The notes below the pieces were generated by a model. It saw only the letters and a program-made list of their open reading frames with translations. It did no database searches and was not told the origin of the DNA. This document shows positions 35,834 through 48,870 of a DNA stretch of 64,000 bases, piece by piece (positions within the stretch are counted from its first letter, which is position 1; each line of letters starts with the position of its first letter). Source of the stretch: Celoporthe dispersa (Eukaryota > Ascomycota > Sordariomycetes > Diaporthales > Cryphonectriaceae); contig WAID01000001.1 of NCBI GenBank assembly GCA_016584495.1, positions 1,984,001 through 2,048,000 of the forward strand. The letters are read 5' to 3'. Made by a program: the position numbers and the translations under genes.

Positions 35834-36713
35834 ATGAGCAAGCACGTCCTTATCCTCGGCGGCCACGGCAAGGTCAGCCAACTCCTCACGCCTATCCTCC
35901 TCAAGAAATCATGGACCGTCACAAGCATCATCCGCACCGAGGAGCAGGTCCCCACCATCAAGAAGCTAGGCGAGAGCCTACAGGGCAAGCTAAACGTGCT
36001 TGTCCGCAGCATTGAGGAGGTCAAGTCTGAATCCCAGGCCAAGAGCATTCTGGATGAGGTTGAGCCTGATTATGTTGTGTGGAGTGCCGGTGCAGGAGGC
36101 CGGGGAGGTGCTGAGAGGGTCTGTAATCACTACTCTGCTACCCTATCTTGGACCACACAGCTCTGCTGACCTGCACACAATCACTAACGATCCCTCCGCG
36201 CACTTGCAGACCTACGCTATCGATCGTGATGCCGCCATCCACTTCATCCGCGCCTCGGCTGCCTCCCCGTCCATCACCCGCTTCCTCATGGTCTCGTACC
36301 TCGCCTCGCGCCGCAACAAGCCCAGCTGGTGGGACGACGCCGCTTGGGCCAGCGCCCTGGAGGTCAACAACAAGATCCTGCCCGACTACTACAAAGCCAA
36401 GATCGCCGCCGATGAGGCCCTATACCAGGAGTCCGCGAAGAGGGGCAGCGAGTTCACCGGCATCAACCTGCGGCCCGGGACCCTAACAACTGAGCCGGCA
36501 GGCGGGGTCGAGCTGGGCAAGACGAAGACCAGCAGGGGCCCGAGCAGCAGGGCGAGTGTTGCGCAGGTCGCTGCGAGCCTGCTTGAGGTGGAGCCCATCA
36601 AGAACTGCTGGGTGGACATGCTGGACGGGCAGGAGGAGGTCGAGGCGGCGGTGAAGAGGGTTGCCACGGAGGGTGTCGACTGCTGCGAGGACGAAGACAT
36701 ATACAAGGCGTGA
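35834..36713 (+). CDS. Atypical short-chain dehydrogenase / NAD(P)-binding protein (SDR_a5-like)
   Basis: Join 35834-36118, 36210-36713; 262 aa. ATG 35834 (AAACATGAGC) is used; the frame is open upstream to 35708. Residues 3-14 form the dinucleotide-binding turn VLILGGHGKVSQ. Further blocks are VVWSAGAGG, FLMVSYLASRR and PDYYKAKIAADEALYQES, with the YxxxK pair of SDR enzymes, then LRPGTLT. This resembles yeast YMR090W-type proteins and bacterial YwnB/YtfG relatives, which bind NADP but mostly lack a known substrate. Cytosolic by sequence. Confidence 0.88.
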
Positions 36714-37354
36714 TGTTTGGCGAGGATATAATCTTGACGATTTTTGGATGTCCAAGAGCCCAACGGAACCCATTGATGCCGCGGAGACTGCCGGCTTCTC
36801 CCTCACCATGTTCTTGCGCTCCAAGCAGGGACGTGCCTGGCCCGTCGCACATCGCTCTCGCCTCATCTGTCATCATGATGCGGGTTGCTGATCACATGAT
36901 ATAGGGCGATAGTCTCACCAGCTATGGCTTACAGCTTTACAGATTTGAAGGAGCAGCCTTATGGTCAGCAACTTGGAAACATCTATCGCCCTGCTTGGCT
37001 GAGAAGAACTTCTTTCCTTTATAACCACCTATGTACCTAAAGCTTGGCCTTCCGTGCCTCATGGCCGCCGTACTGTTTGTTGAAAACAGTCCGGAGCCGA
37101 AGAGGGCGGTCGCCCTGAACATAAGAGATCCTGCTAGCTTTGCAAACCCGCCTCTCCTCCAGTGCTCATCGTTTAGGCCCACGTCAGATTTCACTTGACG
37201 CCGGAGTGTCTCGTTTCTACAGAGAACTGTCGATGCCACCACAAACACCCTCGGAATTGCCTTCATCGAAGTCTCTAGTGCTCATCGTCCTAAGGCGTTT
37301 CGTCAGCCCAGGGTTCACCAGACACCCATCAGGAACGTCCTCCCCCACGCACCT
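36714..37354. other. Intergenic between convergent genes
   Basis: No gene supported; contains the 3' ends of the SDR-like gene and the minus-strand secreted protein gene. Confidence 0.45.
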
Positions 37355-37732
37355 CTAGTCCAGCACGGTGATCTTGAAGCTGTAAAGCGCCGCGGTGGAA
37401 CCGAGCCCGTCCAGCCAGCAGGTGTCGTTGTTCGACAGCGAGCCATACTCGAAGGCTCCAGAGCAGTCCGTGGTCTCGTACGCGACCCAGTGGATATCCC
37501 TGCCGAACATGTTGGCGCCCACGGCCATCGTGTGCGAGTAGAAGGCCCCGTTGGCCGTGTGGCACTCGTCGAGCACGCCCATGCTCGTCGTCTGCAGGAC
37601 GTTGCAGCACGTGTCGTCACTGTACAGCTTGACGGTCACCGTGTTGGCGTCCTTGATGGCGGGCTGGGTCGAGTCGCAGGCCAGGGCGGCGCTCGCGGCC
37701 ATGAGGAGGGTGAGGGAGAGCTGGGAGAACAT
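37355..37732 (-). CDS. Small secreted protein (125 aa), cysteine-containing
   Basis: Single exon. Residues 1-18 are a signal peptide (MFSQLSLTLLMAASAALA), cut before CDSTQPAI. The mature part has six or seven cysteines (C..CC..C..C..C) spaced through a beta-rich sequence with one NDT glycosylation site near the end (SLSNNDTCWLDG). It resembles the many fungal small secreted proteins of unknown fold. No catalytic motif is visible. Confidence 0.75.
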   Translation of the reverse strand: MFSQLSLTLLMAASAALACDSTQPAIKDANTVTVKLYSDDTCCNVLQTTSMGVLDECHTANGAFYSHTMAVGANMFGRDIHWVAYETTDCSGAFEYGSLSNNDTCWLDGLGSTAALYSFKITVLD

Positions 37733-39954
37733 CTTGGAGGCGCTGGAAGGTCTTTTTGAAGCTGGATGACTTGAGAAGAGTTGAGGTAAATCTCTGGGGG
37801 TGATGGACAGCTTGATTAGAATCCTCGATGGCGGGCCATATTGGCCTTTTTATCTTCGAGAGTGACCTCGCTGTCGGCCATGACTGTCCTCTTCTTCCGA
37901 TGAGACCCTTGTTGGTCTCACTGTGTCGCAGACAGGTTTTGTGACCTGGCCGTCACGTAGGAAGCGCGCTGACTCTGGTCTCTGCCATCGTGACAGCCTT
38001 TTCGAAAGAAGAGCCCCTCTCCGAGGTGTTTTTTCTCCTTCCAAAGTTGCAACCTCTCTGGGTCTTTACTGATGAGCTTCACTAGGACGAAGCCACAATA
38101 TCACGGCGATGAGTGATCACCGTCCGTGAGTGGACTAGACACATCGTGAGACCCTCACCGCTCTGGAGCACCGTACTCTCGGGTTGTGAGGCCTACCAGC
38201 AGCCCGCCAGGTTGTGACCAAGGCTAGAAAGGAGAACGACTGGATGCCACTTGATGAGAGGGGGCTAGACGAGATGGGCTACACTGAAATCCAACCAAAG
38301 TGCACTACTTCAATATAGGAAAGGCATGTTCGCTTGAGAGCCAGTCATGAGAGAAAAAGCTTATAACGACACTACATGTGTTGGTTTGGGCGCCAAGGTT
38401 GAGATTCCACATTGTGTCTTACACGCATGCCAAGGCAGATGAAAGGTTGCTTGCAGGGCAGGAGGACCAACGACTCGCGCCACAACGAACGAACGAGTAT
38501 GAGGCACGACCCTCGTGATGGCCATCGTTGCCAAGACTTGGATTACTTATACATTCACCTGAGGCTTACAAATAATAGTGTAAATGAACGGCGGAGCCAG
38601 GAACCAGAGTAAGATGTGTAATTCCACGACGGCAGGATTTGGAAGCTTTATGAGTTTAATTCGGCTAGCTTAAGCAGCTTGTGAGATATCATTGGCTTTA
38701 TGCAGACTCAGGGCTTGAAAGTAACGCCGAAGAGGTGTCTATCTACGAGGCTGACCCAGGCCACTAGAGTCCAACTAGCAATGAGACGTGAGACTTTGGC
38801 CCTTCTCTAATACAGCAGCAAGCCACTGAGTCTTCTTTTTGCCTTGCCCTTCGGCTGCAACGCTTACTATGCGATTGAGTTAAGGACACCATCAGATTAA
38901 CACATTTACCTAAATTCCACACGGACTGCTATTTCATTCTACACCACTTCTAGCTTATTTAATTGTTAGACGCGCTCTATTATTTGGCCAAAATTTACTC
39001 GTACCACAAGTTGCGGGCCCATATGATATTAGCATACGGCAAATGGCTTCAACCAGAATAACCATAGAAGCTTTGCAATGATTCTTCAGACTCACGAATC
39101 ACGTATATATCTGCAATGCTCCTCGCATGTATTATGAAACAGTCAACTGAACTGAACATTGATCATCCTTCTACAGCTTATGCCGAACCTAGCTCACCCC
39201 CCCTCCCGTACTGTTTCCGGCTATCCATTCAATTGCTTGTACTCTGTGTCGGATCTTAAGGGGACCACGCGTATTTGGCTCGCTGGCTATTTCTCGAGGC
39301 CCATTGGAAAGGATATGGGCTGTCCAACAAGCATAGATATAATTTGACCTTCCGTTTCGAACACGACTCTGCTATGGTATTAAAATAGGAAATGAAAAAG
39401 AACCTGGGAGGCTTTCCCTCCAATACGTTGATTGCTAGGGCCACTCTTATAATGTATATATATTCGATACCTTGCGTTCGCAGATACGCTGTGCTTGCTG
39501 TTCCCAGCCTTCAATGGACAAAAGCATGATCGAATCCGGTGTGGGTATAGTTAGAGACTTCTGCTTGCAAATATACGCATGTTCTACTACTAAAGCTACG
39601 CTCATTGTCCTCAAACTGTTTGAACATATTGACGGTGAGGATAAGATACAAATTTCACTATGAATCCTCCGCTCGTTAATCACGGTGCAGTGATAGCGCA
39701 CGAAGGGGTCCGAAAAGAATAACCTCCCATTTTAATTTAGCTAGGGTAAGCGTTGTCATATTAGTATCACCGAGCGGAATCGATTTCTGCAGAAGCAGTG
39801 CCACCGAGGGCTACAGTGGAAGAGGTTGAAGGAACTCTGAGGGTATCTTTCATTGTAAGTCAACGCTATGCTCCTCCCTATCCAAATTTGCCCAGCTCCA
39901 GGCGGTTATTCATTGCTCTTCCACCAGTATATTAATGATTAAGAGATTCTTTCT
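37733..39954. other. AT-rich intergenic region without recognisable genes
   Basis: About 2.2 kb. From about 38.6 kb the DNA is AT-rich with frequent stops in all frames. Frames at 38.4, 39.2 and 39.5 kb are short and unlike any family. No inverted or long direct repeats were noticed. Confidence 0.5.
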
Positions 39955-42084
39955 CTAGTCATGACGACTTGATGATGATTCACCCGGGTCCACAACATGA
40001 ACCGGGTCCGCATCATGAGGCACAGGCGCCGAAGCCTCAGCAGCCCGTGGCTCCTCTTCATGTCCCTCTACACCCTCACCACCAGACGCCGCCGCTGGTC
40101 CCCCTTCCTCAGAGACTGGCGGTAAAGGCGGCGCCCGCTCTGGGGCTTTCCCTTTGTCCACAGTGGGGGCAGCACCTTCTCGGGAGGCCTCTGCCATCTC
40201 AGGGGCCGCTGCAGGAGCGGCGTTTGCAGGCGACATGAAGGCAGTCGCATCGCCAGCGCTAGCCCCCGACTCGGCATCATCCTTGGCAGCCATCTTCTTG
40301 TTGTTGCGGTGTCTCCAGATGAAGAAGATCCCAAGCCCCAGAGCGAGAACTGCAGCGGCGATGCCGATGCTCATACCGATCAGGGCACCGAACGGCAGCA
40401 CACCCGAGAGACCTGCTGTCTCGTCAGTGCTTCCGTCACCAGACCCAGGGCCATAGGGAGAGTCCGAGCCGCTCCCCGAATTGGCATAGCACTCGGAGTA
40501 GGCGCAGTAGAGTGTGGAGGAGGGGACCGTGGCTCCGTAGCTCGTGAACGGGACGATGTTGCTTGTTGCGGTAGCGTTGAACTTGACTGGCGCGACGGCC
40601 ACCTCGTTGTTGACGAGGTCGAAGACGCTGTAGGTGCGGCGCAGGAGCGTGCTGCCCAGGAGGTTCTCGTAGCCCGAATAGGTGTAGTTTTGCACGCCAA
40701 ACAGACACAGGTTGGTGGTCGTGTCGCTCTCGTCATCCTCATAATAGTAGTATTCAGCCAGCATTGCTGACACGTTCACCTCACTCACAGGGATTACGAG
40801 GTCGGACATGTAGGCGGTGATGATGGGACCCAAGGTTCCCTCGCCGCCGAGCTGCAGTGTGAAGTTGGTCGTGGTGTCGCTCGAGGCGGTACACGAGATG
40901 ACGGCCATCTGGAGCTCCGTGTGATAATAAGCCCCAGCCATGGACCAGATCTGCATAGAAATGTCGGTGGGAAGGGTCGAGAGGGTATCCGGCGGGCTGT
41001 AGATTGCCGTGAACAAGTAGCTGTCACTGTAGTAGGACCCTGACGAGTATGAATCGTCGTCGTCGTCGTCGTTGCTTGTGATGGCGACCGGTCCGCCGCT
41101 GGTACTCGTCGAGCCATTAATGCCGATAACTTGCATCATCATCATGTAATATGAGTATTCCGACTCTAGACGCGTCAGGTTGCCTTCGAACTTGGTTGTG
41201 TCGACAGCGCCAAAGAGCAGGTTTCCTGAGCTCGCGGCGTCGTCGTCCACCAGATCGAGTACGCAGTGCTGTTGATCAAGCCCTGCTCCTGGAGTCGGTT
41301 GGGGAGATTATCGTACGAGCTGTCATTGTAGCCGATGCCGAGGACTCCGATATATGTTGATGTGAACTCGCCGCCGTAGGTATCATTCACCAGTCCCATA
41401 GTCAAGTCAGACACGCTCACCCCACCAATAGTAAGGACGTCGCTGATGTATTCGCCGTATGCGTAGGAGCCATCACTGCTGCTTCCAGTGAAGGTGCCAT
41501 CGTCGTCATAATAATCGTCGTCGTCGTCGCTATCTGTGTCGATGAGGGTGAAGGTACTTGAGTTGCCCGGGGAGACTATTTTGGTTGGTCAGCTTATAAT
41601 TGATTCCCTCGGTATGAGCGTGAAGCATGATGCATCGTGAGAAGAGTCTCACAGAAAAAGCAACGACAGCCTCGCCAAACCTCTTTTTTTTCTTCTGCTT
41701 CTGGTTTTTGGGTGGAGAAGAAAAAGTTGACTTACAAGTGCCCCATATGCAATTGTTGACGGTGACATAGTCGTAGTCATCATCTCCATCCCCGTTACTG
41801 ACGTACTCCGAGTAGGTGCAATAATCCGAGCGTTCATCAATGACCCATGTGTCTGAGGAAGACGGTGAAATTTGCAGGGAGACAGGTTGACCGGGTGTTC
41901 CCACGGTCACATTGACGACATAGGATGTGTCCTGGTATGAGAGGCTTGAGCTGACCGACCGAGGCTTGGAGCCAGAGACACTCCTGCTGCCACTGATCTT
42001 CTGCTTAGTAAAGGGAAAATGAACAACAGCATTCGCAAAATGAAGAGAGGCGCTGATGAGCGCCAAACGAACGGACGTCCTCAT
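39955..42084 (-). CDS. Membrane-anchored pepsin-like aspartyl protease homologue without catalytic aspartates
   Basis: Exon 1 (complement) 41736-42084, intron 41576-41735, exon 2 41575-39955; about 655 aa with one missing G assumed at 41250-41251 (AYSIW continues as VDDDAASSGNLLFG). Signal peptide (MRTSVRLALISASLHFANA), then the A1 fold: YVVNVTVGTPGQPVSLQ, SSDTWVI, YIGVLGIGY, LLFGAVDTTKFEG, and LPTDI. Where active enzymes have DTGS and DSGT, this one reads SPSS (LQISPSSSDTW) and SPPD (AIYSPPDTLSTLP). The C-terminus has a single membrane helix (LPFGALIGMSIGIAAAVLALGLGIFFIW) and a Pro/Ala/Glu-rich cytosolic tail. Probably a cell-surface pseudoprotease, perhaps a binding protein or wall sensor. 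Confidence 0.85.
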
Positions 42085-44369
42085 GGCGAGGGACTGGAAC
42101 AGAAAACCTCAGTTAAAAAAAAGAAAAAAAAGAAAACCGAAAGGCGACGAATAAATATTAAGAAAGACGTCTACAACATAGTATCGCGAGAATCAGGAGG
42201 CAGAGACTGCCCCCCAAAAAGAATTAAGTCCCGCCATCTTATGTTTTTGAATGGCCGACGATAACGAGTGACCGAGAGGTGAAAGGGGTCCCTCGAACAA
42301 TTTTTCCCCCCGAAGAGGGTCATGCGGGATCGTGAACCTGGTCGCAACTGGGGGCTCTGTGGCCTTCCTTGGATGTTATGCGCCTTGGAGCCATTCCTCT
42401 TACGGCCGAACGCCAAGGAGTTAATCTTTAAGCTTGATGATAATAGGCTCGAGTGCCCTCTAGCGAGATGATACAGCCTAGCTGGCACGCTGGTAATCTG
42501 TGCGGCTCCCAGGCTGACTTGGGGTCCCCGGCTCCCCTGGCACCTATTTACAGACCGAGTGAGAGTGAGTGGCAGGAAGCCAGGGTAGCGTCCTCTGAAA
42601 GATGCCGCTAGCACAGGCAGCCGCCGCATGACACGAGGTCGGGAGTCGGGAGGGACGAGTGCCAGGCTCGGTGCTTGGCCGTAGCAGCAGCACTGGTGGT
42701 GCAACGGGGCAGGCTAGCGACGAGAGCGAGCCTGGGCGGTACGACCCTGCAGAGTGACAGCTCCTGGGAAGGATTGCGGCGGTACTCGGGCGTGAGGGAG
42801 GAGTGAACTTTTGGCCTCTTTCTGGACAAGCCGATGTGACCCTGTCTTACGGCATGATTGACTCATAAACATAATAGTACGATGCCAAGTCTCTGGTCTT
42901 CTTCCTCTAGTGTAGCCTGATCTCGTTCTACAAGAAGACCACGAGGTGATGCAGAAATCAGTGTATGAATGAATGCCTAATACTTACCAAAAATCCACTC
43001 TGTTGGCTTCTCTGGGAACCTTAACCCAGGCATCTGAATCGGTGCACGTAATATTATATTTCAATCCAAGGAGATCTAACCTAATCATGATGACATGGAA
43101 GACATTCGCAGAGCTGCAGTGCTGTGGTGAAGCCCGGAGCCCTGTTTAATGATGTTCGGAACGCCCCGCCCAGCCCCTGCATTGGCTCAGTTAACGAGAG
43201 TGTGAGCCAGGCTGGGTTCTCCCATGTAAAAACAGAGGGAAAAAAAAAATTGATACCAATGATCTCGGTAACCGCTGCGAGAGAGAGAGAGCTCCATTGT
43301 TCTCCAGCCAGCCAGTAAATAGCATGGCGGGTCTGTGGCCGTAGTATTTGTTCAGAAGAGCTCCAATAACATGGATACATCTTAGGGTGACTGAGGCAAG
43401 TCTTGCACTTACGAGAACCGACGGTTTCATTCCTACTTCATCCCCATATTCATCACTAAAGCCCGGGCATCTATTCCCGGGGTGGTCTTTCTAGGCTTGG
43501 CTGGCCTGCACTCCTTTTCCTTCTTATCAAAAGAGTTTTCCTCGTTAGGGATTTTCATTTTGTAGTCCTAGATCCCTGTCAGTTTTTTTCTTCTTCTTCT
43601 TTTTGGATGATGTTTAAATGAAGCTTGACGATGTCGCAGAGGGTGGACCTCCTCACCTCTCTTCCGATAGCTGACAGAACTCGACGAAGGGAGCTATGGC
43701 TGCGAGAATGGTCTTCGGGGTTAGAATAGGGCAGCTCAGCTTGCGCTGGTCGCACTGCACTCATCCTTGACGACGACGAAGGAGAAGACATGTTTGCAGG
43801 TCTCAAACTTTTTGGCTGCAGGGAGTGGAGAATGCACATTCAGAAGGAAACCAGAAATGGTTTGATATTGGGATTGACCAGGCTCAGGCAGCTACGAGTT
43901 GGGTGAGACTGATGATTTAAATAGAGGAGGGGGAGGCTACAGTTATTTGGAAGGCTCCATGGCATTATTATCTCATCATGGCAATGCTGATGGCTGTGTC
44001 GACATGATACTTCAGTGCTTCTTAGGTCGATGATCAACGAGCTTGAGGCAGGGTAGAGCGGACTAACAAGGGATCACCAACGGTGGATGGCACTCGAGAA
44101 TCCAGTCATCCTCGGAGTAAATCAGCCAATCCGGCCAGCGACTGAGTATTTTCGGGCCCCAAATTCAGTCCGACACGGGCGAAAACAGTCCTGCTTACGC
44201 CGCCAAGCGAGTGTGGGTGTGATTGATCTACCTTCTCAAAAAACTAGAGATTCTTCGGGCCGTGTCAGATTGACCCGACTCCCGTCTGTATTTACTTAGA
44301 CACCCAGACGCCCCAAGCCTGTTACATTAGACTATCCTCAAGGCCGTCGGAGTAATTGCATCTAGAGAG
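42085..44369. other. Intergenic, mostly non-coding
   Basis: No well-supported gene in about 2.3 kb apart from the weak candidate at 43579-43791. The right 300 bp form the promoter of the Zn2Cys6 gene. Confidence 0.45.
43579..43791 (-). CDS. Possible small protein, weak candidate
   Basis: ATG 43791 is in good context (CAAACATG). It opens a Ser/Arg-rich frame of 70 codons (MSSPSSSSRMSAVRPAQ...), and a possible GTGAGG donor follows the codons for IGRE at about 43658, so the real product may be spliced further left. No domain, signal peptide or homologue is recognised. Confidence 0.25.
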   Translation of the reverse strand: MSSPSSSSRMSAVRPAQAELPYSNPEDHSRSHSSLRRVLSAIGREVRRSTLCDIVKLHLNIIQKEEEEKN

Positions 44370-46958
44370 ATGTCGACCACGGAACGCCGCCGAAACGGCT
44401 CGGAAGCGTCCTGTGAGCCCTGCCGTAAGAGGAAACAAAAGTGTGGACACGAGCAGCCGATATGTGCGGCCTGTCGACGCCGAAAGCTTGAATCCCGCTG
44501 CTGGTACCATCCGGCGCCTCTCTCGAAGCCACGAGGCAATAATACACAATCCAGGCGTGCCATTCCGCTCAGTCCGGCCCCGTCAGGAAGGTCTGGGGGC
44601 GAGCAGCGGCATGAGCTCCCGGGCCCTGTGAGGTCTCGTCCTGGAAGTGTCCTCCCAGGCACTGGTGCTCCAGAGAGATCCTTGAGGATCCATACGTGGC
44701 CCTTCTTGACGAGTGACTTTCATGGGTGCGCGGCGCAGGCTGTCCTGCCAGAACACACTAACCGCGACGCGGAAGCCTACAGGGAACAACTCGCCGCCAC
44801 GGAGGAGATCCTGTCTCATTTCAAGCATATCGTGCGGATCGAAAAGCTTGTCGAGGATGCCATCCTGTTCAGAAAGATCACCGTCGTCCCGCCTCCCATC
44901 GTCCGGCGGCTCGTAGCCTCCGTCAAGAGCATAGCTGCGGCTCGAGGATATGGTGGTCACGATAGTGATAGTGAGGCCACCAGCGGAACCAGCTCGCTCG
45001 GTGTGTCACAGCTTGCCAAGGATGTGATAAAAGCTTCATCGTCGATAATCAATATCAACCCACGCCTCAACGCAGAGGCATTCTGTGCGCTCTTCTGCGG
45101 GACGAACCTTCGCATAGAAACGCTAGGTCTCGTGTGCGCCATGGCAGCACGGTGCCACTTTGATTACGTGTCCACCTGGCATGCCGGGGACGGGGACGAC
45201 GGGTTTGCACACCAGCTGTTCCGGTGTGCGAACCTAAGCCTCCAGCTCGCCCGCGAGCTCTCGCCCCAGGTCAACGACGTGATCCTGTGGCTGGCGTATG
45301 AGAACACGCAATGCTGCACAAGCCTTGAGGGTAGCGCAAGTGAGTGTCACCATAATCAAAATTACGTGCTTTATTCTCTCGGGGCACTTCCTCACTAAAT
45401 CTGTTAAAACCTAGGTTTGAGCGTCTGGCGGAAGCTGGGCGACATAGTCACTGATATGTACGCACTGGGCATGCACCGCGAGGCGACGCACTTGGATGAA
45501 TCAGTGCCGTTCTTTCTATCCGAGTACAGGAGGAGATTCTTCGCCATCATGTTCAATATTGATAAAGCATGGTCGGCTATCTTCAACCAGCCTCCTCGAA
45601 TACCAAGTCGGTATGCAGACTGCAAGCCGCCTCTGGATGTGTCAGACGACGACCTTTTTACACTGGAGCCGGGTGAATTGGGTCAGCTGCTCAGCAGGTT
45701 GACACCAGACGGCTGGAATAGAGAAGGCGGGTACAGGACGACGACGTGGACACGGCTGCGATATATCCTTGGTGAGATCCGTGCACAGTTCATCGAGGCC
45801 CAGTTTCCCTTGACACAGCCCGTCGATGGAAGTGAGCTTAGGTATGCATATACTTGTCCGAGGAAGCAAGGTTGAGAGGGAAAAATCAAGTGAGCTGACT
45901 ATTGAGTGCGCCTTAGGAATTTGTCTGCCCGATGCCATGAGGTCTGGAACTCCCTTCCCCAGCACCTACGATGTGGTCAGGACCCAGGCCTAATGTCGTC
46001 CGACTTGCCCAACATGGTCCGCCAGATGCTCATGAGAGCACATCTATCCTTCGTGCACATCGACTTCCACATAATCAGATCCATCAGCAAGGATAGCAGT
46101 GCGGTCCCTTCGCCCGAGCTGCTCGAGATCTCTGCAAGGATGCTCCAGGGCGTCCTGATGTGTGTCATGGAGCGCGGCAACAAGCCCTTCCTCTGCGATC
46201 TGGCCGAGGATGTAAGTATGTCCCTTTGCCCCGGTGTTGTAACAGATGTCTGATAAAGTCTAACTTAGTTGCTCTTCTATGCGCTGCCCTGTGCTGTGGT
46301 TCTGTGAGTAATGTCCTGATCTCGGTTGACTCCATCGAATTGTTGTTTCAGGAGGTGACGTGGCAAGAGACACGTCTCAGCATCCTTCCGACCCCAGAGG
46401 AAGATCCAAGCAGGAAGAACCTGTTGTGTAAGCTTCTGTTAGAAACATGCATAACTGACTGTTGATCATTATGGTTACAGAATCACCGCCTTGCAAGACG
46501 CCATGCGAGATCCAGCACGAAGCCTCCCGCCCTCCATAAGCAAAGCTACCCTGTTCCGCAACCTCTCGGTGCTGGTGTCCCAGCTGGAGGCCCTCGCCAG
46601 CCCCGACCAGCCGCACTACACGTTCTGCGCACAGGCGGCCAAGAGCATGTCCAGAAAGCTCGATCAGGTCCTGGAGCATAGTATGCCTGTCCCGGTCACC
46701 GCGACCCGGGCGGAGAATAATAAAATTGATAATACCCCGGGAGATCTACAACAGGGTGGGACCTCTACCCATACAACAACACACAGGCCAGATGGTGAAC
46801 AGCAGCCGAGGAGTGAGGAGCCCGCTCTGGGGCCGCCGGGAGACGTAGCAACTCCTTGCATGGATCTGAGTGACTTTGACAGTAGTGACTTCGAGACATG
46901 GGCAACAAACTGGGGGTTTGATCTGGGCACGACCACCAGCGAATGGGGCATGTACTGA
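44370..46958 (+). CDS. Zn2Cys6 fungal transcription factor
   Basis: Join 44370-45339, 45415-45841, 45917-46211, 46269-46303, 46481-46958; 734 aa, all in phase. The splice 46303/46481 was chosen because it gives FYALPCAVVLITALQDAMRDP, typical of the middle homology region; the open frame inside the 177-bp intron is spurious. Residues 15-45 form the binuclear zinc cluster CEPCRKRKQKCGHEQPICAAC..RC, six Cys spaced 2-6-6-2-8, followed by a basic linker. The fungal_trans region (WLAYENTQCCTSL, ALGMHREATHLDES, YRRRFFAIMFNIDKAWS) and an acidic C-terminal tail (DLSDFDSSDFETWATNWGFD) that may activate transcription complete the protein. Target genes unknown. Confidence 0.92.
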
Positions 46959-48870
46959 GGCAGATCAATCATGCAGAGATAATTACATTAGAGTTATGTA
47001 AAGCTGAATTTCAGTGACAGCGATATAAGCGCTGCGCTGGGTGTTGGAACATCATTCTCGCTCTAGACGGGATAGGAGGTTGCTGTACTCGGGAGAGGTT
47101 TAGACTTCGGGACGAGGTTCAGCCTCTGCCCAAAGCTCAAGATCTCTCTCTTTTCTCTGCGTCTTTGTAATACAACTCTATCCTCGTGCTAGCTTCGGAT
47201 CCCCATCGGCGCCAATCGAAACATGTCTACGTGAATAGACCCAACAAGTCAAGGCCAACATAAAGGCCGGGTCCACGAGCCGCCGCAAGGACAACAAACA
47301 GCAAACTAATCAGCTGCGCCCTCAGCTCAGCTGCCAAACACGTCAAAAGTTGGGTGCCGTGGAGCCCCATTATCTCTTGCCTCGGTTTTCCTTGAATGTC
47401 TTCTCATTGCTCAATCCATCCAAGGATCCCTGTTGACATGTTTTCCACCATTTTCCACTTTTCACCTCTTGAGCTGCCGGGTTGAGATGGACGTGGCACG
47501 TTGCGACGCATGCTTTCTCTGTGGGTATGGGGATCGCATGAAGTATCGAGCATGAGATTCCAAGGGGAAGGGGTGGGTATGACAGGGAAAAAGAAAAGAA
47601 AAAGAGGCGCGAGGACCGATGCGCCGGGAAGAATAGGAAAACAGGACTCCGTGCCCTCGCTCGCTGCAGCAGGAACCCAGGTAGGACATGGTATGTATTC
47701 AGGAACCCTCCCTCCTCCTTCTCCTTCTGTAGTTCTGTGACTGTTGGGCTTGAAGACCTACCAGGTCTAATTATGGGTTACTCTTCTCTCGCCTTTTTTT
47801 CTTCTTCTCTCTTTCCCCTTCCCACGACCCCCTTCTCGGAAGGGAAGTGGATCCAGATCGTGAGATGTGATTTGCCTCATGCACAGTAATGGAGACACAA
47901 CCCTCGATAAAGCCCAACCACCGGTGATTGGCAGAGACCAGTTCACGCTGCTGCAGTACCACGTCTCATCCAGGAGGCACATGTTCGACGCCGTGACCTT
48001 GGGTACCCCATGCTCTCCCCATTCCCCATTTTCCCAATTCCCACGGACCACTTCCTAAATTTTTTTGCCCGCGGTGAGCGCTCCCGGATAAACCTGCGCT
48101 GGAGCCTGACATTGACAGCACATCAAGTCTCCAGGGCTCCACTCACCTCGGCGTGTCGACGAGTCGGACCATCCGCCCTCCCTCCTCTGGCCTGGCGCGC
48201 CTCACTCGACAGGTCAACTTGTTGGGCCGCTTGGGCTGGGCTTGGGCTTGGGCTCCTCCTTGGTGAGCTATTTCAGCCCCCTGGGCCTGGATACCGCTAT
48301 CTCGGTGTCCGACCGTGTGACCCTCTCAGCAAGCCAGCCAGGAGGAGGGAGAGAGAGAGAGAGAGAGGGAAGGACGGCGCCTAAGTTAGGTCAAGGTAAC
48401 GTAGGGATAGTTGTAGGAGGAGGACGAGGGCCCTTTTCGAGGCGACGCGTCGGCCACCACAGCGGTCAGTGGAGCTGCTCTCCTCCTTGCTGCTGCGCCT
48501 GGATTTGGCATCCAAGGCTGGAGCCCCAGACCGCCGAGATGGGATTCTCCTCCTCGACAGGTGACTAAACCAACCAGCCAGCAAGCCAGCTTGTTCATGC
48601 TTGTCATGCTTTTGGGCTGGGGCCACTGTGAGGTGTCGTGTTCGTTCGTGGGATGGTGGACAGACGGTCTGGTATATAGCTGTAGGACAGATTCCCCAGA
48701 CTTCCTCGCTCTCGACTCTCCTCTTCTTTCTTTTCCTTTGGTCAAAACTCGCGTTAGACCTCGAGTCTTGTCATCCTCTCGCGTGCTTCTTTGCACAAGA
48801 AACACACGGCCTCTCGTGTAGTCCTCCTCCTCTTCCCTCCCTCCCTGTCTTCTCCCAAAAGCCGTTAAAC
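46959..48870. other. Intergenic, promoter of the low-complexity gene
   Basis: No gene supported. Contains an AG tract near 48350-48370 and several short GC-rich frames without features. CT-rich DNA precedes the ATG at 48871. Confidence 0.45.

Noticed and set aside
42171..42704. A 177-codon minus-strand frame
   Set aside because: No recognisable domain or signal peptide, Arg/Pro/Ser-rich, overlaps the promoter side of the pseudoprotease gene.
46304..46480. Open frame EVTWQETRLSILPTPEEDPSRKNLL as a possible exon of the Zn2Cys6 gene
   Set aside because: Including it gives a stop or forces a weak donor; skipping it as intron restores the conserved ALPCAVVLITALQDA sequence in phase.
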